DNA of 8,347 nt from CAYOEZ01 sp964402955 (GCA_964402955.1 CAYOEZ010000212.1:1-8347); one strand, 5' to 3'; counted from the first letter of the stretch, positions 1 through 6,002 are shown. The notes: generated by a model not told the origin, from the letters alone. Numbers and translations are program-made.

Positions 1-407
1 ATCACACCCGATGAATCACGAGCTTCGTCCACTCCAAACGCGATACCCGACGGCGCCGGTACGGGCACAGGATGCGAGAAACCAACATTGAAGACCAGCT
101 TGCTGCCATTCATCTGTGCGCGATAGCCAACACCGTTCACCTTCAGTTGCTTGCGATATCCCTGGGTCACACCCTCGACCATGTTCGCCAGAAGGCTGCG
201 CGTCAGTCCGTGCAACGCGCGATGCTTGCCGGCATCTGACGGTCGTTCAACCAGCAGATAACCATCCTTGTGGCTAATGGCCATATCCGGGTGGAAGGTG
301 CGCGTGAGTGACCCTTTCGGGCCTTTGATTGTCACCATGGGCCCGTCAATGGTGACTAGAATCACCTTCGGATCAACTGTAATGGGCCGACGACCAATAC
401 GAGACAC
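1..407 (-). CDS. rplF: 50S ribosomal protein L6, 5' part (runs off the window)
   Basis: L6 binds 23S rRNA near the base of the L7/L12 stalk and the sarcin-ricin region of the large subunit. The first 135 codons are present; the family is about 180 residues, so the C-terminal quarter lies beyond position 1. Translated by hand, it begins MSRIGRRPITV, followed by the family-typical KGPKG, a TFHPD segment, RPSD, HRALHGLTRSLLANMVEG and VNGVGYRAQ. The start is GTG at 407. It is chosen because GGGAGG at 418-413 lies 5 nt upstream and because the family begins MSRIG. It follows rpsH after 17 nt, as in the standard spc operon. No frameshift or missing motif is seen in the visible part. Confidence 0.97.
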   Translation of the reverse strand, partial: MSRIGRRPITVDPKVILVTIDGPMVTIKGPKGSLTRTFHPDMAISHKDGYLLVERPSDAGKHRALHGLTRSLLANMVEGVTQGYRKQLKVNGVGYRAQMNGSKLVFNVGFSHPVPVPAPSGIAFGVDEARDSSGV

Positions 408-424
408 ACCAACCTCCCTGGGTT

Positions 425-847
425 CTACCAGATACGGCAGAGAACCTCGCCCCCAAGGCCCATGCGCCGCGCTTTCTGCTCGGTCATGATGCCCTTAGAC
501 GTTGAAATGATAGCGATACCTAGCCCGCCCATCACTCGCGGCAAAGTATCCTTGCCGGCATAGACACGCAGTCCCGGCTTAGAAACCCGTTCCAGTCCAC
601 TGATCACCGACTCTTTACCGCCGACGTACTTGAGCCAGACTCGGATGTTCTGTTGCGGCGCCGCGTCCTTACCCTTGACCGGCTCGCTCTTGACCATCTC
701 AACATCATTGACGTAGCCCTCTTCCTTCAAGATGCGGGCAATCGCCAATTTCATCTTCGACGCGGGCACCAGCATAAAGGCATGGCGCGCCGCTGTCGCA
801 TTTCGTGTGCGGGTAAGCATATCCGCGATCGGATCCGTCATGTTCAT
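425..847 (-). CDS. rpsH: 30S ribosomal protein S8
   Basis: S8 is a primary 16S rRNA-binding protein of the small-subunit platform. In E. coli it is also the spc-operon translational repressor; whether that holds here is not visible. The 140-residue protein has TDPIADMLTR at residues 4-13, the GGLG turn near 107-110, STSKGIMT at 116-122 and the usual C-terminal GGEVLCRIW. The ATG at 847 is preferred: TAGGTG at 858-853, overlapping the rpsN stop, lies 5 nt upstream. An ATG at 841 would give MTDPIADML, closer to the usual family N-terminus, but its SD spacing would be 11 nt. A TTG at 862 is open in frame but overlaps rpsN and has no good SD. Ends in TAG. Confidence 0.97.
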   Translation of the reverse strand: MNMTDPIADMLTRTRNATAARHAFMLVPASKMKLAIARILKEEGYVNDVEMVKSEPVKGKDAAPQQNIRVWLKYVGGKESVISGLERVSKPGLRVYAGKDTLPRVMGGLGIAIISTSKGIMTEQKARRMGLGGEVLCRIW

Positions 848-855
848 AATTGCAC

Positions 856-1041
856 CTACCAACTCGACTTCGTCACGCCAGGCACCTCACCCTTCAGGGC
901 CAGCTGACGGAAGCAGATGCGGCACATACCAAACTTGCGAATGTAGCCGCGGGGCCGACCGCACAAACGACAACGATTGTGGAATTGCACCTTGAACTTT
1001 GGCTTTCTTTTCCATTGCTCGATCTTCGACTTCTTCGCCAA
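856..1041 (-). CDS. rpsN: 30S ribosomal protein S14, short zinc-binding (type Z)
   Basis: S14 sits in the head of the small subunit. This is the 61-residue zinc-binding form. Cys24/Cys27 (CRLC) and Cys40/Cys43 (CRIC) make a complete C4 zinc site, and the protein ends GVTKSSW, as expected for the type. The start codon is TTG at 1041. It is supported by GGAGG at 1051-1047, 5 nt upstream, and by the family N-terminus MAKKSKIEQW. The gene is 8 nt from the rpsH start, and its TAG stop lies inside the rpsH ribosome-binding site, so coupled translation is likely. Retention of all four cysteines means the protein should need zinc; no cysteine-free paralogue is in this window. Confidence 0.97.
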   Translation of the reverse strand: MAKKSKIEQWKRKPKFKVQFHNRCRLCGRPRGYIRKFGMCRICFRQLALKGEVPGVTKSSW

Positions 1042-1118
1042 GCTACCCTCCCTCAGCTATCTGCCATCTCCGCACACAAGATGAAAACCGGCGTGTACGG
1101 ATGCGCACATAGAGTGTG

Positions 1119-1661
1119 CTACTTCTCGCCGAATGGAACGCCCATAAGCTGCAAGAGCCGGCGCCCCTGTTCGTCATTACGAGCCGTTGTCACGATGCAG
1201 ACTTCCAGTCCCCGCACCTTGTCCACCTTGTCATACTCGATCTCGGGGAAGACTGTCTGCTCTTTCAGCCCCAGCGTATAGTTGCCGCGGCCGTCAAACG
1301 ATGTGGCCGAGACGCCACGGAAGTCACGCAAATGCGGCAGCGCCAGGTTAAACAGCTTGTCCACGAACTCGTACATGCGCTCGCCACGCAACGTCACCGA
1401 GCAGCCAATGGACATGCCAGCGCGCAGCTTGAACTGGGCAATAGACTTCTTGGCCTTCGTCACAACAGGCTTCTGGCCGGCAATCGCCGTCAGATCCTTC
1501 ACGGCCCCGTCCAGGACCTTGGCGTTCTGCGTCGCCTCGCCAACACCCATGTTGATGACGACCTTATGCAGCGCCGGCACCTCCATCGGATTGGCATACT
1601 GAAACTCTTTCTTCAGCGCAGGGACGATCTCCTGCACGTACTTGTCGCGCAATCTAGACAT
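1119..1661 (-). CDS. rplE: 50S ribosomal protein L5
   Basis: L5 binds 5S rRNA, helps place it in the central protuberance, and contacts S13 across the subunits. The 180-residue product matches the family length. Visible landmarks are HKVVINMGVGEA at 32-43, VTKAKKSIAQFKLRAG at 67-82, VTLRGERMYEF at 89-99, and RDFRG with the FDGRGNYTLGLKEQ-type segment from 112 to 135. The ATG at 1661 has AGAGGA at 1671-1666, about 4-5 nt upstream. The gene ends in TAG, which overlaps the edge of a small inverted repeat at 1105-1119. Spacers of 78 nt (to rplX) and 77 nt (to rpsN) are longer than in compact spc operons. No lesions are seen. Confidence 0.98.
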   Translation of the reverse strand: MSRLRDKYVQEIVPALKKEFQYANPMEVPALHKVVINMGVGEATQNAKVLDGAVKDLTAIAGQKPVVTKAKKSIAQFKLRAGMSIGCSVTLRGERMYEFVDKLFNLALPHLRDFRGVSATSFDGRGNYTLGLKEQTVFPEIEYDKVDKVRGLEVCIVTTARNDEQGRRLLQLMGVPFGEK

Positions 1662-1688
1662 CTTTTCCTCTTTGCCTCAGCGATGAGT

Positions 1689-1715
1689 CGTCGGCTGCCA
1701 TACTGCGCAGCCACG
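1689..1715 (-). repeat. Inverted repeat in the rplX-rplE spacer
   Basis: CGT and GGCTGC (1689-1691, 1693-1698; C1692 bulged) are complementary to GCAGCC and ACG (1707-1715), with an 8-nt loop: 9 pairs. It falls mid-spacer, well upstream of the rplE SD at 1671-1666, and has no following U-run. The rest of the 78-nt spacer shows nothing clear. Confidence 0.35.
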
Positions 1716-1739
1716 CGGGTACATCGCCTGACGATTAGC

Positions 1740-2060
1740 CTACTTCGTCGCGTCGATAATCTCGCCACATTTGCTGCAAGCCCGCACCTTCTTGCCAGCT
1801 TCGATGTATCGGAAAGAGACCCGCGTCGGCTTGCTGCACTTGTTGCAGATCAGCATCACGCTCGACAGGGCAATGGGAGCCTCACGCTCGATGATGCCCG
1901 CCCGAGTCCGCACGCGCCCTGGCTTGGTGTGACGCTTGATCATATGAACGCCAGCAACGACCAGGCGACCTTTCACAGGGTCAACTGATTGCACTTTGCC
2001 CTGCTTGCCGCGGTCTTTGCCGCTCAGAACCTTAACTTCGTCGTCCTTGCGAATCTTCAT
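1740..2060 (-). CDS. rplX: 50S ribosomal protein L24, four-cysteine form
   Basis: L24 is an early assembly protein of the 50S subunit that sits near the exit of the peptide tunnel. The 106-residue protein opens with the KOW motif (VKVLSGKDRGKQGKV, residues 9-23) and continues with HMIKRHTKP. Its C-terminal part carries Cys72/Cys75 and Cys95/Cys98, a zinc-ribbon-like pair of CxxC motifs. Many bacteria have this module; E. coli L24 lacks it. The ATG at 2060 has GGAGA at 2071-2067, 6 nt upstream. That GGAG could pair with CTCC at 2079-2076 in a very short hairpin (loop ACAT), which is too weak to call regulatory. Ends in TAG. Confidence 0.97.
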   Translation of the reverse strand: MKIRKDDEVKVLSGKDRGKQGKVQSVDPVKGRLVVAGVHMIKRHTKPGRVRTRAGIIEREAPIALSSVMLICNKCSKPTRVSFRYIEAGKKVRACSKCGEIIDATK

Positions 2061-2101
2061 CTGTTGTCTCCATGTGGAGTGCGACGATCACGCAGCGCGG
2101 T

Positions 2102-2140
2102 CTACGCGCCCGCCGTAGCGAGATGCAGACGTGCAACGTC
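2102..2140 (-). repeat. Two short inverted repeats in the rplN-rplX spacer
   Basis: CTACG (2102-2106) with CGTAG (2114-2118), loop 7 nt, and GACGT (2128-2132) with ACGTC (2136-2140), loop 3 nt. Both are 5-bp stems in a 105-nt spacer and may be chance. No promoter-like or U-rich sequence accompanies them. Confidence 0.2.
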
Positions 2141-2165
2141 ACAAGACGCCACACCCGCACCTACC

Positions 2166-2534
2166 TTATAGCACTTCCGGGGCCAGGGAGACAATCTTCA
2201 TGAATTTCTTCTCCCGCAGCTCTCGGGCCACCGGGCCAAAGATACGCGTGCCCCGTGGCTCATTCTTTTCGTTGATCAGGACAGCTGCATTCTCATCGAA
2301 GCGAATGTAACTGCCATCCGGCCGTCCATATTCTTTGGAAATGCGCACAATGACCGCGCGCACAACCTCACCCTTCTTCACCTGGCCGCCGGGAATAGCT
2401 TGCTTGACGGCGGCAATAATGACATCACCAACCGTGCCATACCTCTTGGAGCCGGAACCCATGACACGCACGCACATAATCACGCGAGCACCGCTATTAT
2501 CGGCGACCTTCAGTCTGGTCATTGCCTGAATCAT
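2166..2534 (-). CDS. rplN: 50S ribosomal protein L14
   Basis: L14 is a 23S rRNA-binding protein on the subunit interface, beside L19 and helix 44 of 16S rRNA, and is also where the silencing factor RsfS docks in other bacteria. Its 122 residues equal the usual family length. Landmarks are VADNSGAR at 10-17, the RRPDGSYI-type stretch (here YGRPDGSYIRFDENAAV, 69-85), and PRGTRIFGPVARELR at 93-107, with C-terminal MKIVSLAPEVL. The ATG at 2534 has GGGAG at 2546-2542, 7 nt upstream. It follows rpsQ by 23 nt. Nothing in the protein is unusual. Confidence 0.98.
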   Translation of the reverse strand: MIQAMTRLKVADNSGARVIMCVRVMGSGSKRYGTVGDVIIAAVKQAIPGGQVKKGEVVRAVIVRISKEYGRPDGSYIRFDENAAVLINEKNEPRGTRIFGPVARELREKKFMKIVSLAPEVL

Positions 2535-2557
2535 TGCAGTTCTCCCCCACGGTTGGC

Positions 2558-2860
2558 TTACGCCTCGACCTTGATCGCCTCATGCCGTTCAAGGACTTCG
2601 TCCAACCGCCAGCGCTTCTGTTTGCTAAATGGTCGGCTTTCCACAATCCGCACCAGGTCCCCGGCGTGGGCCGAGTTGGCTTCGTCGTGAACCTTGAAAT
2701 TGCGGGTGCGGCGGACGCGCTTATTATAGACGGGGTGGCGGCGCTGCGATTCCACAGCAACAACGAGTGTCTTTGCCATCTTGTCGCCAACAACGCGACC
2801 AACCTTCGTCTTCATCACTTTGGCCGGCACTGAGACCTGCTGGGCCATCTCTGGTTCCAT
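2558..2860 (-). CDS. rpsQ: 30S ribosomal protein S17
   Basis: S17 is a primary 16S rRNA-binding OB-fold protein of the small-subunit body. The core shows VGRVVGDKMAKTLVVAVE (about 20-37), RHPVYNKRVRRT (41-52), FKVHDEAN, GDLVRIVESRP and FSKQKRWRLDEVLER. At 100 residues it is a little longer than the usual 80-90 because of about a dozen extra N-terminal residues. The ATG at 2860 is preferred: GAGGT at 2870-2866 lies 5 nt upstream. A second ATG at 2848 (MAQQV) would put the nearer AGAGG 12 nt away. The stop is TAA. Confidence 0.96.
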   Translation of the reverse strand: MEPEMAQQVSVPAKVMKTKVGRVVGDKMAKTLVVAVESQRRHPVYNKRVRRTRNFKVHDEANSAHAGDLVRIVESRPFSKQKRWRLDEVLERHEAIKVEA

Positions 2861-2961
2861 CCTCTACCTCATCCTTCGTCCTGCAGATCGAGCTTCTCGC
2901 ACCTCGCCCGGCGGGTTGTCATCCCGGTACAGAGCTGCGCAAGCCGCACCTGCTACGTGTC

Positions 2962-3165
2962 CTACTGATTCTGCAATTCTCGTTCGCGCAAGATGGTCTT
3001 GATGCGCGCGATATCGTGCCGTACCTGCTCCAGTCGCTTGTAGTTGGCCAGTTGCCGGGTGAAGTGCTGGAAGCGCAGGTTGAACAACTCCCGGTGCGTC
3101 TCGTTGAGCTTGTTCGTCAACTCGACATCCGAGAGATCACGCAGCTCACTCGTCTTCCGATTCAC
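2962..3165 (-). CDS. rpmC: 50S ribosomal protein L29
   Basis: L29 is a small, two-helix coiled-coil protein at the peptide-exit site, close to L23, where trigger factor and SRP also dock. The 67-residue product carries KTSELRDLSDVEL near the N-terminus, ELFNLRFQ in the middle, and DIARIKTILRERE near the end, all typical. The frame is open further upstream, but the start is GTG at 3165: GGAGG at 3176-3172 lies 6 nt upstream, and the family starts just before KTSELR. The first 20 nt overlap the end of rplP, and the ribosome-binding site lies inside rplP's acidic tail codons, which implies translational coupling. Ends in TAG. Confidence 0.96.
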   Translation of the reverse strand: MNRKTSELRDLSDVELTNKLNETHRELFNLRFQHFTRQLANYKRLEQVRHDIARIKTILRERELQNQ

Positions 3166-3604
3166 TCGCTTCCTCCTTCCCCGCGGCAGAGCCGACTTCC
3201 TCACGCACCACAAAGCGCGTGGCAATCGCCAGCTTGTGGCCGGCCAGGCGAATAGCCTCGCGAGCCAGGTCTTCTTTCAAGCCGCCAATTTCAAACAGGA
3301 TTCTGCCCGGCTTGGCAACCACGACGTAATGATCAACGGCGCCCTTGCCCGAGCCCATGCGGACTTCAGCAGGCTTTCCTGTTACCGGCTTATCTGGGAA
3401 TACACGAATCCACACTTTTCCGCCACGCTTGATGTAGTGCGTAATGGCCCGGCGGGCAGCTTCCAGTTGCCGGCTGGTGACCCATCCGGCTTCCATGGCC
3501 TGCATACCAAACTCACCGAAGGCAACGGTCGCGCCACGATGGGCTTCACCGCGCCGGTGGCCTCGATGTGCTTTACGATACTTGAGACGATTGGGCTGTA
3601 ACAT
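3146..3604 (-). CDS. rplP: 50S ribosomal protein L16, with acidic C-terminal tail
   Basis: L16 is a late-assembling protein near the A-site tRNA elbow and the peptidyl-transferase centre. Key segments are MLQPNRLKYRKAHRG at 1-15, FGMQAMEAGW at 32-41, VWIRVFPDKP at 64-73 and VRMGSGKG at 81-88. Arg82 aligns with the arginine hydroxylated in E. coli L16. The family core ends near residue 137; an extra tail rich in Glu and Ser (ending ASESEDE) makes 152 residues. The ATG at 3604 is chosen from the family N-terminus. GTG codons at 3637 and 3628 are in frame but lie within a strong hairpin. The obvious SD, at 3653-3648, is 43 nt upstream of the ATG with that hairpin between. AAGGA abuts the ATG and is too close to act as an ordinary SD. 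Stop overlaps rpmC. Confidence 0.96.
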   Translation of the reverse strand: MLQPNRLKYRKAHRGHRRGEAHRGATVAFGEFGMQAMEAGWVTSRQLEAARRAITHYIKRGGKVWIRVFPDKPVTGKPAEVRMGSGKGAVDHYVVVAKPGRILFEIGGLKEDLAREAIRLAGHKLAIATRFVVREEVGSAAGKEEASESEDE

Positions 3605-3612
3605 TCCTTGTC

Positions 3613-3646
3613 CCGGAACGGTGGGCACACCTGCCACACCTCCCGG
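3613..3646 (-). promoter_or_regulatory. Hairpin between the rplP Shine-Dalgarno and its ATG
   Basis: On the mRNA, CCGGGA (3646-3641) pairs with UUCCGG (3618-3613), GGUG (3640-3637) with CACC (3623-3620), and GGC (3635-3633) with GCC (3626-3624). Only G3619 and U3636 are bulged, and the loop is AGGUGU. That gives 13 pairs including one G-U. The hairpin begins right after AGGGAGGA (3654-3647) and ends 8 nt before the rplP ATG. Folded, it would leave about 9 nt between GGGAGG and AUG. The pairing is read directly; the function is inferred. Confidence 0.55.
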
Positions 3647-3647
3647 T

Positions 3648-3653
3648 CCTCCC
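3648..3653 (-). promoter_or_regulatory. Displaced Shine-Dalgarno of rplP
   Basis: GGGAGG is the best SD upstream of rplP but lies 43 nt from the family-predicted ATG, too far for direct use. It sits directly 5' of the 3613-3646 hairpin. Its GGAG (3652-3649) could alternatively pair with CUCC at 3666-3663, flanked by GGU/ACC, which would hide it. A second GGGAGG at 3644-3639 is buried in the hairpin. Confidence 0.45.
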
Positions 3654-3668
3654 TATCCTTCTGGAGTA

Positions 3669-3684
3669 CCCCGACATGTCGGGG
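3669..3684. repeat. Perfect 16-nt palindrome in the rpsC-rplP spacer
   Basis: CCCCGACATGTCGGGG is self-complementary over its full 16 bases. As RNA it gives a 6-bp stem (CCCCGA/UCGGGG) with a CAUG loop; as DNA it could be a dyad site. No U-run follows on the minus strand, so it does not look like an intrinsic terminator. Confidence 0.6.
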
Positions 3685-3697
3685 AGACCGTGGGCTG

Positions 3698-3734
3698 CCT
3701 GATGCCCCGATGAATCAGGGGCGCTCCACAGCGC
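3698..3734 (-). repeat. Overlapping, mutually exclusive hairpins in the rpsC-rplP spacer
   Basis: Three inverted repeats share bases. GCGCU (3734-3730) can pair with AGCGC (3725-3721), loop GUGG. GCCCC (3722-3718) can pair with GGGGC (3708-3704). CCUGAU (3719-3714) can pair with AUCAGG (3703-3698). The second excludes both others. The segment follows the rpsC stop directly. Short stems are common in GC-rich DNA, so only their density is notable. Confidence 0.4.
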
Positions 3735-3735
3735 A

Positions 3736-4479
3736 CTACCTGGCTGTGGTCGTTGGCGCTGTTTCCGCCATGGCCGCAATCTGCTCGGCCGACAGAGCCA
3801 CAGGTGCTGGAGCAGGCGGCACAACTACCTTGACCGCTGGCAACACATCACCCTTGTAGATCCACACCTTCACGCCAATGCGCCCAAAGGTGGTATGAGC
3901 CTCAACCAGACCATAGTCGATGTCGGCGCGCAGTGTTTGCAGAGGAACACGTCCCTCACGCTCCCACTCGCGGCGCTTCATCTCGGCGCCGGCCAAACGG
4001 CCAGAGCACTCGATTTTGCAGCCCTTCGCTCCGGAGCGCATGCTCTTGGCGACGGCCTGCTTCATGGCCCGCTTATAGGCCACGCGCTTCTCCAACTGCT
4101 CTGCAACACTTCTGGCAACCAGATACGCATTGAGCTCGGGCTGGCGGATCTCAGTGATGTTGAGACGAACCTTCTTGGCAACCTCGCGCTCAAGCAACTG
4201 GCGCAGATCTTCCACCTTCTGCCCGCCTTTACCGATCACGATACCCGGCTTGGCGGTGTGGATGGTGACCGTCACCTGATTCGCCGAGCGTTCAATGTCC
4301 ACGGCGGCAACGCCGGCATCGCCCAGACGATCAGCGCTGCCAAGCTGCTCAAAGACCATGCGCCGCAGTTTCAGATCTTCATGCAGCAAATCCGTGTACG
4401 TCTTCTCAGCGTACCAACGTCCCTGCCAATCACGCAGGATCTTCAAGCGAAAGCCGATCGGATGAACCTTACGACCCAA
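3736..4479 (-). CDS. rpsC: 30S ribosomal protein S3, with Ala/Pro-rich C-terminal tail
   Basis: S3 lies at the mRNA entry channel on the head of the small subunit and contributes to mRNA unwinding. The 247-residue protein begins MGRKVHPIGFRLKI. It has a type II KH domain with GIVIGKGG at 79-86, and later GRLAGAEMKRREW and the conserved IDYG...TTFGRIGVKVWIYKGD. From about residue 216 it extends into an Ala/Pro/Val-rich tail of about 30 residues ending PTTTAR. The start is TTG at 4479, with AGGAGG at 4490-4485, 5 nt upstream; no ATG fits the family N-terminus. It follows rplV by 11 nt, and the rplV stop abuts the SD. Ends in TAG. Confidence 0.98.
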   Translation of the reverse strand: MGRKVHPIGFRLKILRDWQGRWYAEKTYTDLLHEDLKLRRMVFEQLGSADRLGDAGVAAVDIERSANQVTVTIHTAKPGIVIGKGGQKVEDLRQLLEREVAKKVRLNITEIRQPELNAYLVARSVAEQLEKRVAYKRAMKQAVAKSMRSGAKGCKIECSGRLAGAEMKRREWEREGRVPLQTLRADIDYGLVEAHTTFGRIGVKVWIYKGDVLPAVKVVVPPAPAPVALSAEQIAAMAETAPTTTAR

Positions 4480-4490
4480 CTCCCCCTCCT

Positions 4491-4826
4491 CTACGACCTT
4501 TCACGGACAACGACGGTGATGTGCGATGAACGCTTCAAAATCGGGTTGGCCCGACCACGCGGCCCTGGCTGCCATCGCTTGGCTGTCGGCGCCTTGTTGG
4601 CATAGATCTCGGCAATGAACAGATCGTCGGGATCCATATGATTGTTTTGTTCAGCATTTGCCGCGGCCGATTTGACCACTGCAGCAACTTCACTCGCCGC
4701 CGCCCGGTTCATGAACCGCAGTATATCCAGCGCTTGCTTCACCGGCTTGCCCCGCACGCTATCGACCACGAGCCGCATCTTGCGGGTTGTCATGCGAATG
4801 TACTTATGTGTCGCTGAGACATCCAT
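4491..4826 (-). CDS. rplV: 50S ribosomal protein L22
   Basis: L22 contacts all 23S rRNA domains, and its long beta-hairpin lines the peptide exit tunnel. The 111-residue protein matches the family. It has ATHKYIRMTTRKMRLVVDSVRG near the N-terminus, a helical middle with SAAANAEQNN (53-62), and the hairpin NKAPTAKRWQPGPRGRA at 77-93, followed by ILKRSSHITVVV. The ATG at 4826 has only a modest upstream SD (AGGG at 4842-4839 or GGGT nearby, overlapping the rpsS stop). The gene is 11 nt after rpsS, so coupling to rpsS translation may help. Ends in TAG. Confidence 0.97.
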   Translation of the reverse strand: MDVSATHKYIRMTTRKMRLVVDSVRGKPVKQALDILRFMNRAAASEVAAVVKSAAANAEQNNHMDPDDLFIAEIYANKAPTAKRWQPGPRGRANPILKRSSHITVVVRERS

Positions 4827-4837
4827 TTCAGTCTACC

Positions 4838-5176
4838 CTATCCCTTCGACGGCGCAGGACGCGCTGCCCCTGCAGGTGCAGCCGCCGGCGCAGCCGTCGG
4901 TGCTGTCATCTTTTCGATGTGAGACGAGTGCCCTCGGAATGTACGCGTCAGGGCGAATTCACCCAACTTGTGCCCCACCATGTTCTCGGTCACATAGATT
5001 GGCACATGCCGACGGCCATCATGCACACCGATCGTCAGTCCAACCATCTCAGGAAAGATCGTGGAGTCACGCGACCACGTCTTGATCACCTGCTTGTTGG
5101 CGACCTTCTGCATGGCCTGCACCTTCTTCATGAGTTTGGGGTCGATATACGGCCCCTTCTTCAGCGATCGTGCCAC
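4838..5176 (-). CDS. rpsS: 30S ribosomal protein S19, with Ala/Pro-rich C-terminal tail
   Basis: S19 sits in the head of the small subunit with S13 and reaches toward the A-site and bridge B1. The 112-residue product carries ARSLKKGPYID (2-12), TWSRDSTIFPEMVG (33-46), VHDGRRHVPIYV (51-62), MVGHKLGEFALTRTFRGH (66-83). The usual bacterial protein is about 90-95 residues; here an Ala/Pro-rich tail follows residue 90 and ends APSKG. The start is GTG at 5176, with GAGGAG at 5190-5185, 8 nt upstream and inside rplB. Only 1 nt separates it from the rplB stop, so coupled translation is expected. Ends in TAG. Confidence 0.97.
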   Translation of the reverse strand: MARSLKKGPYIDPKLMKKVQAMQKVANKQVIKTWSRDSTIFPEMVGLTIGVHDGRRHVPIYVTENMVGHKLGEFALTRTFRGHSSHIEKMTAPTAAPAAAPAGAARPAPSKG

Positions 5177-5177
5177 G

Positions 5178-6002
5178 TTAGTCTCTCCTCTTCACGATAA
5201 ACTGAGTGGTCGTCTTGTTGGTGCGCGTGCGATAGCCCAGCGCCGGCTTGCCCCATGGTGTCATCGGCCCTGGATGGCCAATCGGAGACTTGCCTTCGCC
5301 GCCGCCATGTGGATGGTCGCGCGGACTCATGGCCGAACCACGAACCTCAGGACGTAGGCCCATCCAGCGCGCGCGTCCAGCCTTGCCCAACGTGCGGTTC
5401 TCATGGTCCACATTGCCCAGTTGGCCCACCGTCGCGCAGCACAACTGGTTGACCCGGCGCACCTCGCCGCTCGGCAAACGCACCTGAGCGTAGTCGCCCT
5501 CTTTGGCCATGAGCTGTGCAGCCGTGCCAGCAGAGCGCACAAGCTGTCCACCCCGTCCAACCTGCAACTCGACGTTGTGGATCATCGTGCCGACAGGGAT
5601 GCTCTTGATCGGCAACGAATTGCCGGGCTTCGGCTCTGCAGCGGCACCCGCCATCACCTTGTCGCCCACCTTCAGACCTGCCGGGGCCAGGATATAGCGC
5701 TTCTCGCCGTCGGCGTACACAATCAGCGCAATACGCGTCGACCGGTTCGGATCATACTCGATTGAATCCACCCGGCCCGGCACACCAAGCTTGTTGCGCT
5801 TGAAATCGATGATCCGATATGCTTGCTTGTGGCCATCACCCTGGTGGCGAACAGTCAGTCGTCCCTGATTGTTACGCCCACCGCGCTTGCGCAGGTCGGT
5901 CACCAGGCTGCGTTCGGGCGTGCTGCGAGTGATTTCCTCGAACGACGGCCCTTTCAACCAACGCTGTCCTGGCGATGTTGGCTTAAATTGCTTCAGTGGC
6001 AT
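5178..6002 (-). CDS. rplB: 50S ribosomal protein L2
   Basis: L2 is a primary 23S rRNA-binding protein needed for subunit association and peptidyl-transferase assembly. The 274-residue length is typical. It has KPTSPGQRWL near the N-terminus, GGRNNQGRLTVRHQGDGHK (about 40-58), the YILAPAGLKVGD block, GRGGQLVRSAG, and the DHPHGGGEG signature at 229-237, which includes the conserved histidine (His230) near the catalytic centre. The frame is open 78 nt further upstream, but the ATG at 6002 is chosen: GAGGAG at 6013-6008 lies 5 nt upstream and the family begins here. The extra N-terminal codons have no family match. The stop is TAA. Confidence 0.98.
   Translation of the reverse strand: MPLKQFKPTSPGQRWLKGPSFEEITRSTPERSLVTDLRKRGGRNNQGRLTVRHQGDGHKQAYRIIDFKRNKLGVPGRVDSIEYDPNRSTRIALIVYADGEKRYILAPAGLKVGDKVMAGAAAEPKPGNSLPIKSIPVGTMIHNVELQVGRGGQLVRSAGTAAQLMAKEGDYAQVRLPSGEVRRVNQLCCATVGQLGNVDHENRTLGKAGRARWMGLRPEVRGSAMSPRDHPHGGGEGKSPIGHPGPMTPWGKPALGYRTRTNKTTTQFIVKRRD

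Noticed and set aside
848..862. A TTG start for S8 at 862.
   Set aside because: It overlaps the rpsN stop, lacks a spaced SD, and adds residues not found in the family.
1042..1118. Small inverted repeats in the rplE-rpsN spacer (1065-1083 and 1105-1119).
   Set aside because: Both are 5-bp stems with 5-9 nt loops, expected by chance in this composition; rpsN has a normal SD of its own.
1116..1988. A 290-codon plus-strand open frame opposite rplE and rplX, the longest open frame on the plus strand.
   Set aside because: It lies antisense to two intact ribosomal-protein genes with clear family matches, its peptide is rich in His, Leu and Arg in a way typical of a reverse-strand shadow, and it matches no family.
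2068..2079. A hairpin hiding the rplX SD (CTCC-ACAT-GGAG).
   Set aside because: A 4-bp stem is too weak to call, although the SD is part of it.
2861..2961. Hairpin or promoter in the rpmC-rpsQ spacer.
   Set aside because: Only 4-bp stems (for example 2912-2926) and no credible -35/-10 pair; nothing beyond chance expectation.
3166..3225. A longer L29 beginning upstream at 3225.
   Set aside because: That would overlap rplP by 80 nt; the GTG at 3165 has GGAGG at 6 nt and fits the family N-terminus.
3669..3684. Intrinsic terminator at the 16-nt palindrome.
   Set aside because: The bases following on the transcribed strand (UACUCCAG) contain no U-run; the downstream genes belong to the same operon.
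3895..4605. A 236-codon plus-strand open frame opposite rpsC.
   Set aside because: It is the antisense shadow of a complete, conserved S3 gene and has no SD or recognisable domain.
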